Shown in pieces: positions 41,003 to 49,663 of a stretch of DNA of 52,570 nucleotides (its first letter is position 1; each line of letters starts with the position of its first letter). The translations under genes were made by a program, and so were the position numbers. The stretch is from Chloroflexota bacterium (lineage in GTDB: Bacteria > Chloroflexota > Anaerolineae > J036 > Brachytrichaceae). Below the pieces are notes generated by a model, which made no database searches, had not been told where the DNA came from, and saw only the letters and a list, made by a program, of their open reading frames with translations. Where the stretch lies: assembly GCA_023382055.1 (NCBI GenBank), contig JAMCQN010000119.1, positions 1-52,570 of the forward strand, given 5' to 3'.

Positions 41003-41974
41003 TCACGTATCCAGCACCTTAGCGAGTTGGAACAGTTCGGGATCAATGGGTTTTTGCGCGCCGACAACCTGCTCGTAAGGCGTCGTGACGACGCGGCCAT
41101 TGATCACGCCGACCAGGACGCCATTCTCGCCGCGCTGAAGCGCCGCGATGGCGCCCGCGCCCAATCGGCTGGCCAGCAGGCGGTCGTATACCATCGGCGC
41201 TCCGCCGCGTTGCACGTAACCCAATGTTGACACGCGCAGTTCGTAGCCGATGCGCGCCTGGTGTTCGGCGAAGTATGCGGCCAGTTTTGATGCGTTATAA
41301 ACAGCGCCCTCTGCCACGACGGCCAGGGCATGTGTCTTCCCGCGCTCATAAGCCTGGCGCAGCACCTGCACCACCTGTTCCGGTTTGGTTTCGATCTCCG
41401 GGATGATGATAGCCTCGGCTCCGCCTGCGATGCCGGCCATCAGCGCCAGATAACCGCAGTTGCGACCCATCACCTCGATCAGAAAGGCGCGCTGATGCGA
41501 TGACGCGGTCGTCTTCAAGCGATCGATGGCTTCCAGGGCGATGTTCAACGCGGTATCGACGCCGATGGTTATATCGCTGCCGACCATGTCGTTATCAATC
41601 GTTGACGCCACGCCAACCACCGGAAAACCCATCTGAGACAGCGCATAAGCGCCCGTTTGCGAACCGTTGCCGCCGATGACTACAACGGTTTCGATTTCCT
41701 TCTGGCGCAGTTCCCATATCGCCTTCAGGCGGCCATCCTCAGTCTTAAACTCCTGCGAGCGAGCGCTCCCCAGGATTGTGCCGCCGAGTTGCATGATGCC
41801 GCCCACGGAACGCGCGCTGAGCAGACGGAAGTCTCCTTCGATCAAGCCCGCATAGCCCTGGTGCACGCCGAACACTTCCCAGCCCACAGCAATCGCGCTG
41901 CGTGTAACGGCGCGGATTGCCGCATTCATGCCCGGCGCGTCGCCGCCCGATGTTAAAACCGCAAGTCGTTTCAT
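41003..41974 (-). CDS. pfkA: 6-phosphofructokinase
   Basis: A 323-residue PFK with MKRLAVLTSGGDAPGMNAAI, R72 in GSARSQEF, the catalytic D127 in STIDND (residues 124-129), SSHQRAFLIEVMGR and LGYVQRGGAP. G104 (GGNGS) predicts ATP rather than pyrophosphate as phosphate donor. Position 103, an Asp that helps hold Mg-ATP in E. coli PfkA, is Asn here. It catalyses fructose-6-phosphate to fructose-1,6-bisphosphate. It is divergent from the SHMT-GcvT gene and separated from it by a repeat hairpin. Confidence 0.94.
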   Translation of the reverse strand: MKRLAVLTSGGDAPGMNAAIRAVTRSAIAVGWEVFGVHQGYAGLIEGDFRLLSARSVGGIMQLGGTILGSARSQEFKTEDGRLKAIWELRQKEIETVVVIGGNGSQTGAYALSQMGFPVVGVASTIDNDMVGSDITIGVDTALNIALEAIDRLKTTASSHQRAFLIEVMGRNCGYLALMAGIAGGAEAIIIPEIETKPEQVVQVLRQAYERGKTHALAVVAEGAVYNASKLAAYFAEHQARIGYELRVSTLGYVQRGGAPMVYDRLLASRLGAGAIAALQRGENGVLVGVINGRVVTTPYEQVVGAQKPIDPELFQLAKVLDT

Positions 41975-42054
41975 CGCTCACACCTCAATGTCGTTCGCAG
42001 TTATACAGACATTATCGACATGGTTAATCGTTCACGCCAGTAAGGGCGAAACAT

Positions 42055-42106
42055 CGCCCCCCACCCTAACCCTCCCCCCAGTGGGGGGAGGGCAGGGAGG
42101 GGGGCG
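42055..42106. repeat. REP-like G/C-rich inverted repeat
   Basis: CCCTCCCCCCA-G-TGGGGGGAGGG forms the core, with outer arms (CGCCCCCCACCC and its partner GGGAGGGGGGCG) that pair with a 1-nt indel and a few mismatches, about 25 bp per arm. It sits in the divergent promoter region between pfkA and the SHMT-GcvT gene. The pattern resembles repetitive extragenic palindromes that occur in many copies in some genomes. Confidence 0.75.
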
Positions 42107-42126
42107 GTGTATGATCTATACCGCAA

Positions 42127-42135
42127 TGCTACAAT
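42127..42135 (+). promoter_or_regulatory. extended -10 promoter of the SHMT-GcvT gene
   Basis: TGCTACAAT is an extended -10 (TG-N-TACAAT) about 66 nt before GTG 42202. The predicted leader is about 60 nt, too short for a glycine riboswitch. A clear -35 is not seen because the G-rich repeat lies upstream. Confidence 0.45.
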
Positions 42136-42201
42136 CCGCGCACACGAAGCGACAATTGTATAGTAATCACCCCTGGAAGGCATAAATAGGAGTAACAATC
42201 T

Positions 42202-45200
42202 GTGACTGATTTTCTTGTCCGCGGCGACCTGGCGACAGTCGACCCCGCCATAGCGGAGTTGATTCAACACGAGCACGCCCGCCAGTTTGCCAAGCTCATC
42301 ATGATCGCCAGCGAATCGTCTGCGCCGGCCGCCGTTCTGGAGGCCGAGGGATCGGTGCTGCAGAACCTCTACGCAGAAGGATATCCGCATCCGGACGCTC
42401 ACGGACTGGCGCAGGAGCAATTGCTGAACTACGACGAACAACTGGCCTATTTCAGGCGTTACGCTGATCGCCGTTATTACAAGGGCGTCGAATATTGCAA
42501 CGTCGTCGAATCCCTGGCCAGACGGCGCGGCGCAGAATTATTCTGCCCGCCCGGCCTGACCCCGGACCAGGTTTACCTTAACGTGCAGCCACTATCAGGC
42601 GCCGTTGCGAATACCGCGGTATACGAAGCATTAGTGAACGAGGGCGACACCGTTATGGGGCTCGATCTCCTGCACGGCGGTCATCTATCGCACGGCAGCC
42701 CGGTCAACCACAGCGGCCGCCACCACCGCATCGTTTTCTACCGCGTCAGCGAGAAGACCGAACTGCTGGATTACGACGCCATATACGACACTGCCATGCG
42801 CGAAAAGCCCAGGATGATCATCGCCGGGTATACGTCATACCCGTGGGCGCCGGACTTCCGGAAATTCCGTGAGATCGCCGATGCGGTCGGCGCGTACCTG
42901 CTGGCGGATATCTCGCATGTCGTCGGCCTGGCGCTGGCCGGTGTCTACCCTAACCCGGTCGGCGTCGCGCACGTCACCACCTTCACGACTCACAAGACGC
43001 TGATGGGACCTCGCGGAGCGGTGATCGTCAGCACAGACGAGGAGATTGCGCGCAAGATCGACCGCGCGGTGTTCCCCGGCGAGCAGGGCGGCCCGCATAT
43101 GAACAAGATCGCGGCGATCGCCGTCGCGTTCAAGCTGGCGCAACGCCCCGAGTTCAAGCAGGTCCAGCAGCAGATCGTGGCTAATGCCGTGGCGCTGTCG
43201 GACGGCTTTAAGGCCAACGGATTGCGCGTGGTGCATGACGGCACGAATACGCACATGGCCGTGCTGGATTGCAAATCCATCGCCAACTACAAGGGCGAGC
43301 GGTTGATGGGCGATGCGGCGGCGCGCATCCTCGACCTGGCGAATATCGTATGCAACCGCAACACCATACCGGGCGACCGCGATGCGACGCGTCCGAGCGG
43401 ACTGCGTTTTGGCACGCCCTGGGTCACGCAACGCGGCCTGAAGGAAGCTGATATGCGCGAGATTGCCGATGTCATCGCCCTCATACTCAAGACCGCTAAG
43501 CCTTACACTTACGTCAGCCCGCATGCTACCGCTTACCGCGCCAAGGTCGAGTTCGACGCCCTGGTCAGCGGCGCGCAGCGCATCAGCGCGCTGGCTCAGG
43601 GGGCGGGCGCAGACGCCGCCGCGCCGAAAGATGGCTACCCCCACGTGTGGACATCGCTGGACGGCGTTGCGCAGCGCACCGTCAACGGATTGGTTGCCCT
43701 GGACATCAGCGGCGATCACACGCACGGCTTTTTGCAGGATTCGGTGACCAGCGATGTCAGCCGGCTGGCGGTAGAAGATACCCAGCAGGCCTGGTTACTC
43801 GAACCGGACGGCGCACCAATGTCGCCGGCAGTCCTGCTCAATGCAGGCAACGCCTACCGCTTAGCAGTTCCAGCAGATAAGGCGACACGCGTGGCGCAGT
43901 GGCTGCGCGCCCTGTCGGACGGCTACGTGATTTTTGATCAACAGGATATTCACGCCAAGCTGCCCGGCCCTGTGATCGTTAAGGTTGCCGACGCGAATGG
44001 GTTCGACACACAGATGCTGCCGAGCAACTTCGATGCCGCCGCAACCGCCAACGGCAAACCCTACTTCATCGGGCGTTCGGCCCTGCCAGAACAGAATGTG
44101 CAACCAGAACCGATGGCTGCCATGCAATCCCTGCTGGCGGCGCAGGCGCCCGAAACGGGTTTGAAGCGCACAACGCTGTACGAAACGCACAAGCAACTGG
44201 GTGCCAAACTCGCGCCATTTGCCGGATGGGAAATGCCGGTGTGGTACGGCGGCTCATCAGTCAGCGAAGAGCACCAGGCGGTGCGCAAGGCCGCTGGTTT
44301 GTTTGATGTCAGCCACATGGGCGTCCTGGAAGCCAGCGGGCCGAATGCGCGCGAGTTCCTCGATGCCGTCTCAACCAACGACGTGAACGACATTCCCATC
44401 GGCGGCTCGGCATACGCATACATGCTCGATACCAACGGGGATGTCATCGATGACATCATGATTTACCGGGTGGAGAAAGACAACTACCTGGTCGTGGTGA
44501 ATGCGGCGAATAACGACAAGGACTGGGCCTGGTTGACCGCCATCAATGCTGCAGGCCAGTACGGACTGCCACAGTGCCGGTTGCGCGACCTGCGCGACCC
44601 ATCCTCTGGCGCCGACATTCGCGTGGACCTCGCGCTGCAGGGGCCGGCATCGCTGGCGACGCTCCTGCAACTGACGGATGACCCGGCCTTGCGCCACCGT
44701 CTGAGCCAATTACCCCACACCGGCGTCACGCGCGGCGCCCTGGCCGGCATCGACATCTTCATTTCGCGTACGGGCTATACCGGCGAATCACTCGGCTTTG
44801 AGCTATTCGTGCACCCCGATCACTCCGTGGAGCTATGGAACGCCATACTGGAAGCAGGCAAGTCACAGGGCGTAAAGCCCGCCGGGCTGGGCGCGCGCGA
44901 CAGCACCCGCACTGAAGCCGGTTTGCCTTTGTATGGTCATGAACTGGCTGGGCCGTTGAACCTGCTGCCAGGCCAGGTTGGGTTTGCAGGATACGTGAAG
45001 TCGCACAAGCCGTTCTTTATCGGCAAGAACGCCTACTACCAGAAGGCAGCGAAGTCAACGGTGAAACTGTCGCGTTTCCGCATGAGCGAAAAAGGGGTTC
45101 GCATGCCCAAACTGGGCGATCCCGTTCTGGACAGCCGCGGTCGCGTCATCGGGACGGTGACATCGTGCGCTCTCGATACTGAAGGGTATCTGCTGGGCAT

Positions 45201-45366
45201 GGCTGTGATCGACCTGACCGTGGGCGCCAAAGACGGCGCGCAGATCTTTATCCTGGCCATACCGGAACGCATGCCCGCGCCATTGACCTCGCTTGCGCCG
45301 TTGGGCAGCAAGGCCATGGTTGCTGATTCCGCCACGGTTCTGACTCGATTCCCGAAACGCAAGTAA
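42202..45366 (+). CDS. serine hydroxymethyltransferase-aminomethyltransferase (GlyA-GcvT) fusion
   Basis: A 1054-residue protein. Residues 1 to about 470 are SHMT: YAEGYPHPDAHG, PLSGAVANTAVYEAL, DISHVVGLALAGVYPNPVG, and the PLP lysine K265 in FTTHKTLMGPRGA. Residues about 654-1054 are a GcvT T-protein (LAPFAGWEMPVWYGGSSVSE; LFDVSHMGVLEASGPNAREF; GLGARDSTRTEAGLPLYGHE). Residues about 494-615 resemble the GcvT N-terminal half again (HGFLQDSVTSDVSRLAVEDT; NAYRLAVPADKATRVAQWLR), apparently degenerate. It would couple glycine cleavage to serine formation through methylene-THF. Start GTG with AGGAG 9 nt upstream. GcvH and GcvP are not in the window. Confidence 0.92.
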   Translation: MTDFLVRGDLATVDPAIAELIQHEHARQFAKLIMIASESSAPAAVLEAEGSVLQNLYAEGYPHPDAHGLAQEQLLNYDEQLAYFRRYADRRYYKGVEYCNVVESLARRRGAELFCPPGLTPDQVYLNVQPLSGAVANTAVYEALVNEGDTVMGLDLLHGGHLSHGSPVNHSGRHHRIVFYRVSEKTELLDYDAIYDTAMREKPRMIIAGYTSYPWAPDFRKFREIADAVGAYLLADISHVVGLALAGVYPNPVGVAHVTTFTTHKTLMGPRGAVIVSTDEEIARKIDRAVFPGEQGGPHMNKIAAIAVAFKLAQRPEFKQVQQQIVANAVALSDGFKANGLRVVHDGTNTHMAVLDCKSIANYKGERLMGDAAARILDLANIVCNRNTIPGDRDATRPSGLRFGTPWVTQRGLKEADMREIADVIALILKTAKPYTYVSPHATAYRAKVEFDALVSGAQRISALAQGAGADAAAPKDGYPHVWTSLDGVAQRTVNGLVALDISGDHTHGFLQDSVTSDVSRLAVEDTQQAWLLEPDGAPMSPAVLLNAGNAYRLAVPADKATRVAQWLRALSDGYVIFDQQDIHAKLPGPVIVKVADANGFDTQMLPSNFDAAATANGKPYFIGRSALPEQNVQPEPMAAMQSLLAAQAPETGLKRTTLYETHKQLGAKLAPFAGWEMPVWYGGSSVSEEHQAVRKAAGLFDVSHMGVLEASGPNAREFLDAVSTNDVNDIPIGGSAYAYMLDTNGDVIDDIMIYRVEKDNYLVVVNAANNDKDWAWLTAINAAGQYGLPQCRLRDLRDPSSGADIRVDLALQGPASLATLLQLTDDPALRHRLSQLPHTGVTRGALAGIDIFISRTGYTGESLGFELFVHPDHSVELWNAILEAGKSQGVKPAGLGARDSTRTEAGLPLYGHELAGPLNLLPGQVGFAGYVKSHKPFFIGKNAYYQKAAKSTVKLSRFRMSEKGVRMPKLGDPVLDSRGRVIGTVTSCALDTEGYLLGMAVIDLTVGAKDGAQIFILAIPERMPAPLTSLAPLGSKAMVADSATVLTRFPKRK

Positions 45367-45391
45367 TGACCCTCGTATCCAGGAGGTAATG

Positions 45392-45417
45392 CAAAGGGGC
45401 TGATCACAGCCCCTTTG
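45392..45417 (+). terminator. terminator after SHMT-GcvT gene
   Basis: A 10-bp perfect stem (CAAAGGGGCT with AGCCCCTTTG) with a GATCAC loop, followed by TCTTG. Confidence 0.65.
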
Positions 45418-45520
45418 TCTTGAGTATGCACATCAGGTGGAATAACGTTGAACCAGTGTTATGGGCTAAAATAATCATTCATGGTGGTGTAAGCAGCGGA
45501 TTATCATCCAAGTTGCAGTT

Positions 45521-48019
45521 ATGGCAGAGGATGTTGCGACCAACGACATTCAGTCGATTGACGAGTTACTGAAGTTCGTATCGCCCCGCTTTGACAGGGC
45601 CGGACTTGAGTTGGTCCGCCGCGCATATCGCGTGGCTGAAGCCGCCCATATCATCCAGAAACGCTCCTCTGGCGAAGCCTATATCACGCATCCGCTTGCC
45701 GTTGCGGGAATCCTCGCGTCTCTCAAACTGGATGCCAGCACGATCGCCGCTGCCATCCTCCACGATGTCGTTGAAGACACCGGCATCACGCTGGATGATC
45801 TGCGCGAGCAGTTCGGCGACGAAATAGCCAACCTCGTCGATGCAGTCACAAAACTCAGCCAGCGCGAGGGCATCAAGCAGGATTTTACGGGCCCTGCCGA
45901 CGACGAAACCGCGCCATCCGGCAACCGCGCGATTGAAGCGGCGGCCGTCACTTACCACACCGACCGGGAAGCCGAGTCGCTGCGCAAGATGCTGCTGGGC
46001 ATCGTCAAAGACGTGCGCGTCGTATTAATCAAACTGGCCGACCGGCTTCACAATATGCGCACTCTGGGCGCGTTATCTCCCGAGCGGCAGCGCAAGATCG
46101 CTCGCGAGACTCTGGAAATATACGCGCCGCTCGCCAGCCGACTGGGCATCTGGGAGTGGAAACAGCAGCTTGAGGACCTGGGTTTCCGCTATGCCGAACC
46201 GGACACCTACGCTTACATCAGCAACCTGCTGGCTGCCGGCGCTGAGGAACGCGAAGCCCAGATCAATCACTACATCGAGCGACTCCGCACTGAGCTCAAA
46301 GAATTCAACATCGCAAATGTGGAGATATCCGGGCGCGCCAAACAGATCTACAGCATCGCGCGCAAGATGCAGAACAAGAAACGCTCCTTTGACCAGTTGA
46401 ACGATTTGCGCGCCATCCGCGTCATCATCATGGAAGAACCGGTAGAAAGCGCGCAGGCGCTGGTTCCGGAGCATAGAGGCCAGACATTGCAGGAAAATCC
46501 TGAAACACAAGACGGCGGCGATACCCAACTGAACCACGACGTGGTTGACACGTTGATCAGGCTGATCGAAGATGAAGAAACACCAGCCGATCGGCTGCAC
46601 AAACTCGCCGAACGCGACAAAATGCGCTCCGATCCAGGCGTGCAGACCTGTTACAGCGTCCTGGGCATCGTTCATCGCCTGTGGAAACCCGTGCCTGGCG
46701 AGTTCGACGATTACATCTCCGTGCCAAAAGACAACCACTACCAGAGCCTGCATACCGCAGTCATCGCCGATGACGGCCAACCGCTTGAAGTGCAGATTCG
46801 CACACTGTCCATGCATAAAGCGGCGGAATTCGGCATCGCGGCGCACTGGCTTTATAAGGAGTCTGCGCCGCTCAATGAGGATTACCAGCAAAAACTGGAC
46901 ACATTGCGCGACGCCATCCAGTCGCTGAGCACGGCCGCCGAGGATGCGACCTCATTTGTCGACGCGCTGAAGCAGGATCACTTCAAAGACACCGTGTTCT
47001 GCTTCACGCCGAAAGGCAAACTGCTGGAGCTGCCGAACGGTTCTACGATCCTGGATTTTGCATACCACATCCATACCGATCTGGGCAACCACTGCCGCGG
47101 CGGGCGTGTGAACGGTGTGTTCCAGCCGCTTACTTTCCGCCTGCGCAACGGAGACCAGGTGGAGATCATCGCCAAATCCAACGCAACGCCCAGCCGCGAC
47201 TGGCTGCATGATCCCAACTACGTGGCGACCGCCAACGCGAAAAATAAAATCCGCCAGTGGTTCCGCAAGCAGGATCGCGAACAGAACATAGCCGCCGGTA
47301 AAGAGATGATCGAGCGCGAGATGAAACGCCTCAGCGTGACCAGTTGGATGTCGATTGAAGATGTCTATAAACTATTCAAGGTGGACAAGGAGAAAGCCAG
47401 CGATTTCCTGGAGAAAGTAGGCTACGGCACCATCTCCATCGACAGCATCTCCGGCCGCATCATGGAAGAGGAGCGCCGCCGCGATAAAGAGCGCGAGCAG
47501 AGCAGCCTGGCGAATATCGTTCCTAACTTCCTTCGCCAGCAGATGCCTGAGAAAGAAAAGCAGGTCGGCTGGCATGTTCCCGGCGTGAACGGATTGCTGG
47601 TCACTCAAGCGCCCTGCTGTACACCGCTGCCCAGCGATCCCGTGATCGGGTACATCACACGCGGCCAGGGCATACGCGTCCACCACCGCGAATGCCGCAA
47701 TATTATTAATGCGGAACCGGAACGTTTGATAGAGGTAGTCTATGGCGGGGGCGCACGCGACACGTACCCGGTGCAATTCCTGGTCACGGCCATCGACCGA
47801 CAGGGCTTGCTGCACGACCTGTCCGGCGTTCTGGCGGAAATGGGAGTAAATATCCTCGATGTGAAAATAATCCATACCGATCCTAAAGTAGCTGAGGTGA
47901 CCGTGTGGTTGAAATCGGAAGTTTCCAGCACCGGGAATGTCGCAACGACGCTCAATAAATTGCAGCATGTGCGCAATGTCTTCGAAGTCAAGCGCGTGCT
48001 GAACGCGCGACAGAAATAG
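45521..48019 (+). CDS. rel: bifunctional (p)ppGpp synthetase/hydrolase RelA/SpoT
   Basis: An 832-residue alarmone enzyme. The HD hydrolase domain has YITHPLAVAGIL and HDVVED (residues 81-86), so hydrolysis is likely active. The synthetase domain has FDQLNDLRAIRVII, then an unusual acidic insert of about 72 residues (305-376). After it come CYSVLGIVHRLWKPVPGEFD, DYISVPKDNHYQSLHT and EVQIRTLSMHKAAEFGIAAH. A TGS domain (CFTPKGKLLELPNGSTILDF), a zinc-finger-like region (APCCTPLPSD; HHREC) and a C-terminal ACT domain (GVLAEMGVNILDVKII) follow. No clear ribosome binding site precedes ATG 45521; TAAAAT at 45467-45472 may be its -10. Confidence 0.95.
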   Translation: MAEDVATNDIQSIDELLKFVSPRFDRAGLELVRRAYRVAEAAHIIQKRSSGEAYITHPLAVAGILASLKLDASTIAAAILHDVVEDTGITLDDLREQFGDEIANLVDAVTKLSQREGIKQDFTGPADDETAPSGNRAIEAAAVTYHTDREAESLRKMLLGIVKDVRVVLIKLADRLHNMRTLGALSPERQRKIARETLEIYAPLASRLGIWEWKQQLEDLGFRYAEPDTYAYISNLLAAGAEEREAQINHYIERLRTELKEFNIANVEISGRAKQIYSIARKMQNKKRSFDQLNDLRAIRVIIMEEPVESAQALVPEHRGQTLQENPETQDGGDTQLNHDVVDTLIRLIEDEETPADRLHKLAERDKMRSDPGVQTCYSVLGIVHRLWKPVPGEFDDYISVPKDNHYQSLHTAVIADDGQPLEVQIRTLSMHKAAEFGIAAHWLYKESAPLNEDYQQKLDTLRDAIQSLSTAAEDATSFVDALKQDHFKDTVFCFTPKGKLLELPNGSTILDFAYHIHTDLGNHCRGGRVNGVFQPLTFRLRNGDQVEIIAKSNATPSRDWLHDPNYVATANAKNKIRQWFRKQDREQNIAAGKEMIEREMKRLSVTSWMSIEDVYKLFKVDKEKASDFLEKVGYGTISIDSISGRIMEEERRRDKEREQSSLANIVPNFLRQQMPEKEKQVGWHVPGVNGLLVTQAPCCTPLPSDPVIGYITRGQGIRVHHRECRNIINAEPERLIEVVYGGGARDTYPVQFLVTAIDRQGLLHDLSGVLAEMGVNILDVKIIHTDPKVAEVTVWLKSEVSSTGNVATTLNKLQHVRNVFEVKRVLNARQK

Positions 48020-48034
48020 AACGCTTCCGGAATT

Positions 48035-48067
48035 AAAACTCCGCGTTCTATGAGAACGCGGAGTTTT
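48035..48067. terminator. bidirectional terminator between rel and tRNA-His
   Basis: AAAACTCCGCGTTCT pairs with AGAACGCGGAGTTTT, a 15-bp perfect stem with an ATG loop. TTTTATTTT follows on the plus strand and TTTTAATT on the minus strand, so it can end both the rel transcript and the converging tRNA-His transcript. Confidence 0.85.
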
Positions 48068-48074
48068 ATTTTCA

Positions 48075-48148
48075 GGTGCCCTACGGGTCTCGAACCCGTA
48101 ACCTCCTGAGCCACAGTCAGGCGCTCTGCCAATTGAGCTAAGGGCACC
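48075..48148 (-). tRNA. tRNA-His (anticodon GTG)
   Basis: Minus-strand cloverleaf: acceptor GTGCCCT/AGGGCAC, D-arm GCTC-AATTGGCA-GAGC, anticodon stem CCTGA/TCAGG with loop CTGTGGC (anticodon GTG), variable AGGTT, and T-arm ACGGG-TTCGAGA-CCCGT. The extra G at position -1 (48148) faces C73 (48075), the identity pair for histidyl-tRNA synthetase. CCA is not encoded, so the CCA-adding enzyme is needed. Confidence 0.97.
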
Positions 48149-48173
48149 ACGGACTATTAATGTTACCCCACAC

Positions 48174-48653
48174 TCAAAGAAGCGTCAAATCCTTCTCCAT
48201 AATCAGCCCGTCTTCGCCGTCATGGTAGTAGGCGCGCAATGTGCTGATCCAGCGATAACCGGCATGCTCATACAGAGCAATAGCGCGGGTATTGCTGCGC
48301 CGGACCGTCAGCTTCATACTCGACGCCTTGCCCCGCATGGCCTGTTCCGCGCTGGACAACAGATTCCTGCCAATGCCGCGTCCCTGGTATTGTGGCGACA
48401 CCCCGACGGTGACGATCCAGCCGGCGCGATCGTACCGCGCGACCTCGCCGGCCAGGAATCCTGCCAGATGGTCATCGACGACGGCCTTGAGCCGCATGAC
48501 ATTTGGCGCCAGAGCCAGATTGAACAGCGTGAAAATGTCATAGGCGTCCTTGGGAAAACAGATGCGCTCCAGGCGCCATATACCGGCGATATCGAAAACA
48601 CTGGCGTCTCTGATCGTAAATGTATCGCCTACGATCACGGCATTCGCATTCAT
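48174..48653 (-). CDS. GNAT-family N-acetyltransferase (RimI-like)
   Basis: A 159-residue GNAT protein. RDASVFDIAGIWRLERICFP is the RimI-like alpha1-beta1 region, VGVSPQYQGRGIGRNLLSSA the acetyl-CoA pyrophosphate loop, and RSNTRAIALYEHAGYR the C-terminal motif. It resembles RimI, which acetylates ribosomal protein S18 and other protein N-termini, but the FPKDAYDIFTLFNL segment differs from classical RimI, so the target is uncertain. It is the last protein gene of the minus-strand PspA-SPFH run, 43 nt after the stomatin gene. Confidence 0.82.
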   Translation of the reverse strand: MNANAVIVGDTFTIRDASVFDIAGIWRLERICFPKDAYDIFTLFNLALAPNVMRLKAVVDDHLAGFLAGEVARYDRAGWIVTVGVSPQYQGRGIGRNLLSSAEQAMRGKASSMKLTVRRSNTRAIALYEHAGYRWISTLRAYYHDGEDGLIMEKDLTLL

Positions 48654-48696
48654 CGGCTGGATGCCTTCTATTTGTGCGGCGTGTGACGGCGGGTTT

Positions 48697-49626
48697 TTAC
48701 TTCACATCAACTTGTGATGATTCAGCTTCGCTCTTCATGGCGGTGTTCAAGAACGGGCGGATCATGGAAGTAAACTCCATCGGGAAGATGTACTTTGTCG
48801 ACGGGCTGGCGCCAATCATCTTTAACGCATCGAGATACTGCAGCATCATGGTGTTGCTGTCGACGAGTTTGGCGCTTCCGAAGATGGCTGTCAGCGCAGC
48901 CGCGTAACCTTCAGCTTTGAGCTGTTGCGCCGCCTTCTGGCCTTCCGATTCCAGAATTGCCGCCTGCTTCTGACCTTCAGCGCGCAACACGGCAGCCTGC
49001 TTTTCGCCTTCGGCGATGGTAATGGCAGCAGAGCGTTTGCCTTCGGCCTCGGTCACGACGGCGCGGCGCGTGCGCTCGGCGCCCATCTGGCGGTTCATCG
49101 CTTCCTGGACTTCTCGCGGCGGGACGATCTCGCGGATTTCGACTGTGGTCACTTTGACGCCCCAGCGCTCAGTAACTTCATCCAGTTTGGTGCGCAAGAC
49201 CGTGTTGATGCGCTCGCGCTGCGCCAGCACATCATCCAGCGAGATGTCGCCGATAACGGCGCGCAACGTGGTGGTGGCGATACCCTGCGAAGCGGCGGCG
49301 AAGTTGCCCACCTGCAACACGCTCAACTGCGGGTTGGTCACGCGCCAGTAAATCAGGAAGTCCACACTGATGGGGGCGTTGTCTTTTGTGATGCTGCTTT
49401 GCTGCGGCACCTCCATAAATTGCTCGCGCAGGTCCACCCTTGTGGCGTTATCCATGAAGGGAATCAGGATCACCAGCCCCGGGCCTTTCTCGCCAATGCA
49501 GCGGCCAAGTCGAAAGACTACCAGGCGCTCATACTCGCGCACGATGCGGATAAACGACCCAAGAACTCCAAAGATGACGAGGAGACCGACGACGACCAGG
49601 AAAACTAAAACGACAAGTTCACCCAT
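48697..49626 (-). CDS. SPFH/band-7 stomatin-like membrane protein
   Basis: A 309-residue protein from ATG 49626, preceded by AAGGAG about 7 nt upstream (the open frame continues further but without a site). An N-terminal membrane helix (LVVLVFLVVVGLLVIFGVLG) is followed by the prohibitin/stomatin domain (VREYERLVVFRLGRCIGEKG; QSSITKDNAPISVDFLIYWR; EIREIVPPREVQEAMNRQMG). Then comes an Ala/Glu-rich coiled coil (ITIAEGEKQAAVLRAEGQKQ). Stomatins form large ring assemblies in membranes and pair with NfeD proteins; nfeD lies 37 nt upstream in the same unit. Confidence 0.93.
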   Translation of the reverse strand: MGELVVLVFLVVVGLLVIFGVLGSFIRIVREYERLVVFRLGRCIGEKGPGLVILIPFMDNATRVDLREQFMEVPQQSSITKDNAPISVDFLIYWRVTNPQLSVLQVGNFAAASQGIATTTLRAVIGDISLDDVLAQRERINTVLRTKLDEVTERWGVKVTTVEIREIVPPREVQEAMNRQMGAERTRRAVVTEAEGKRSAAITIAEGEKQAAVLRAEGQKQAAILESEGQKAAQQLKAEGYAAALTAIFGSAKLVDSNTMMLQYLDALKMIGASPSTKYIFPMEFTSMIRPFLNTAMKSEAESSQVDVK

Positions 49627-49663
49627 GAGTTTACTCCTTGGCAGCAGAGCTGCGTAATAACGA

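Noticed and set aside
39884..41230. 448-codon open frame on the plus strand
   Set aside because: It lies opposite the subtilase and pfkA genes, both with complete catalytic motifs. Its translation is Arg/His/Ala-rich with no domain.
42136..42201. Possible glycine or THF riboswitch before the SHMT-GcvT gene
   Set aside because: Only about 60 nt lie between the predicted start and GTG 42202, too short for either aptamer, and no conserved core is recognisable.
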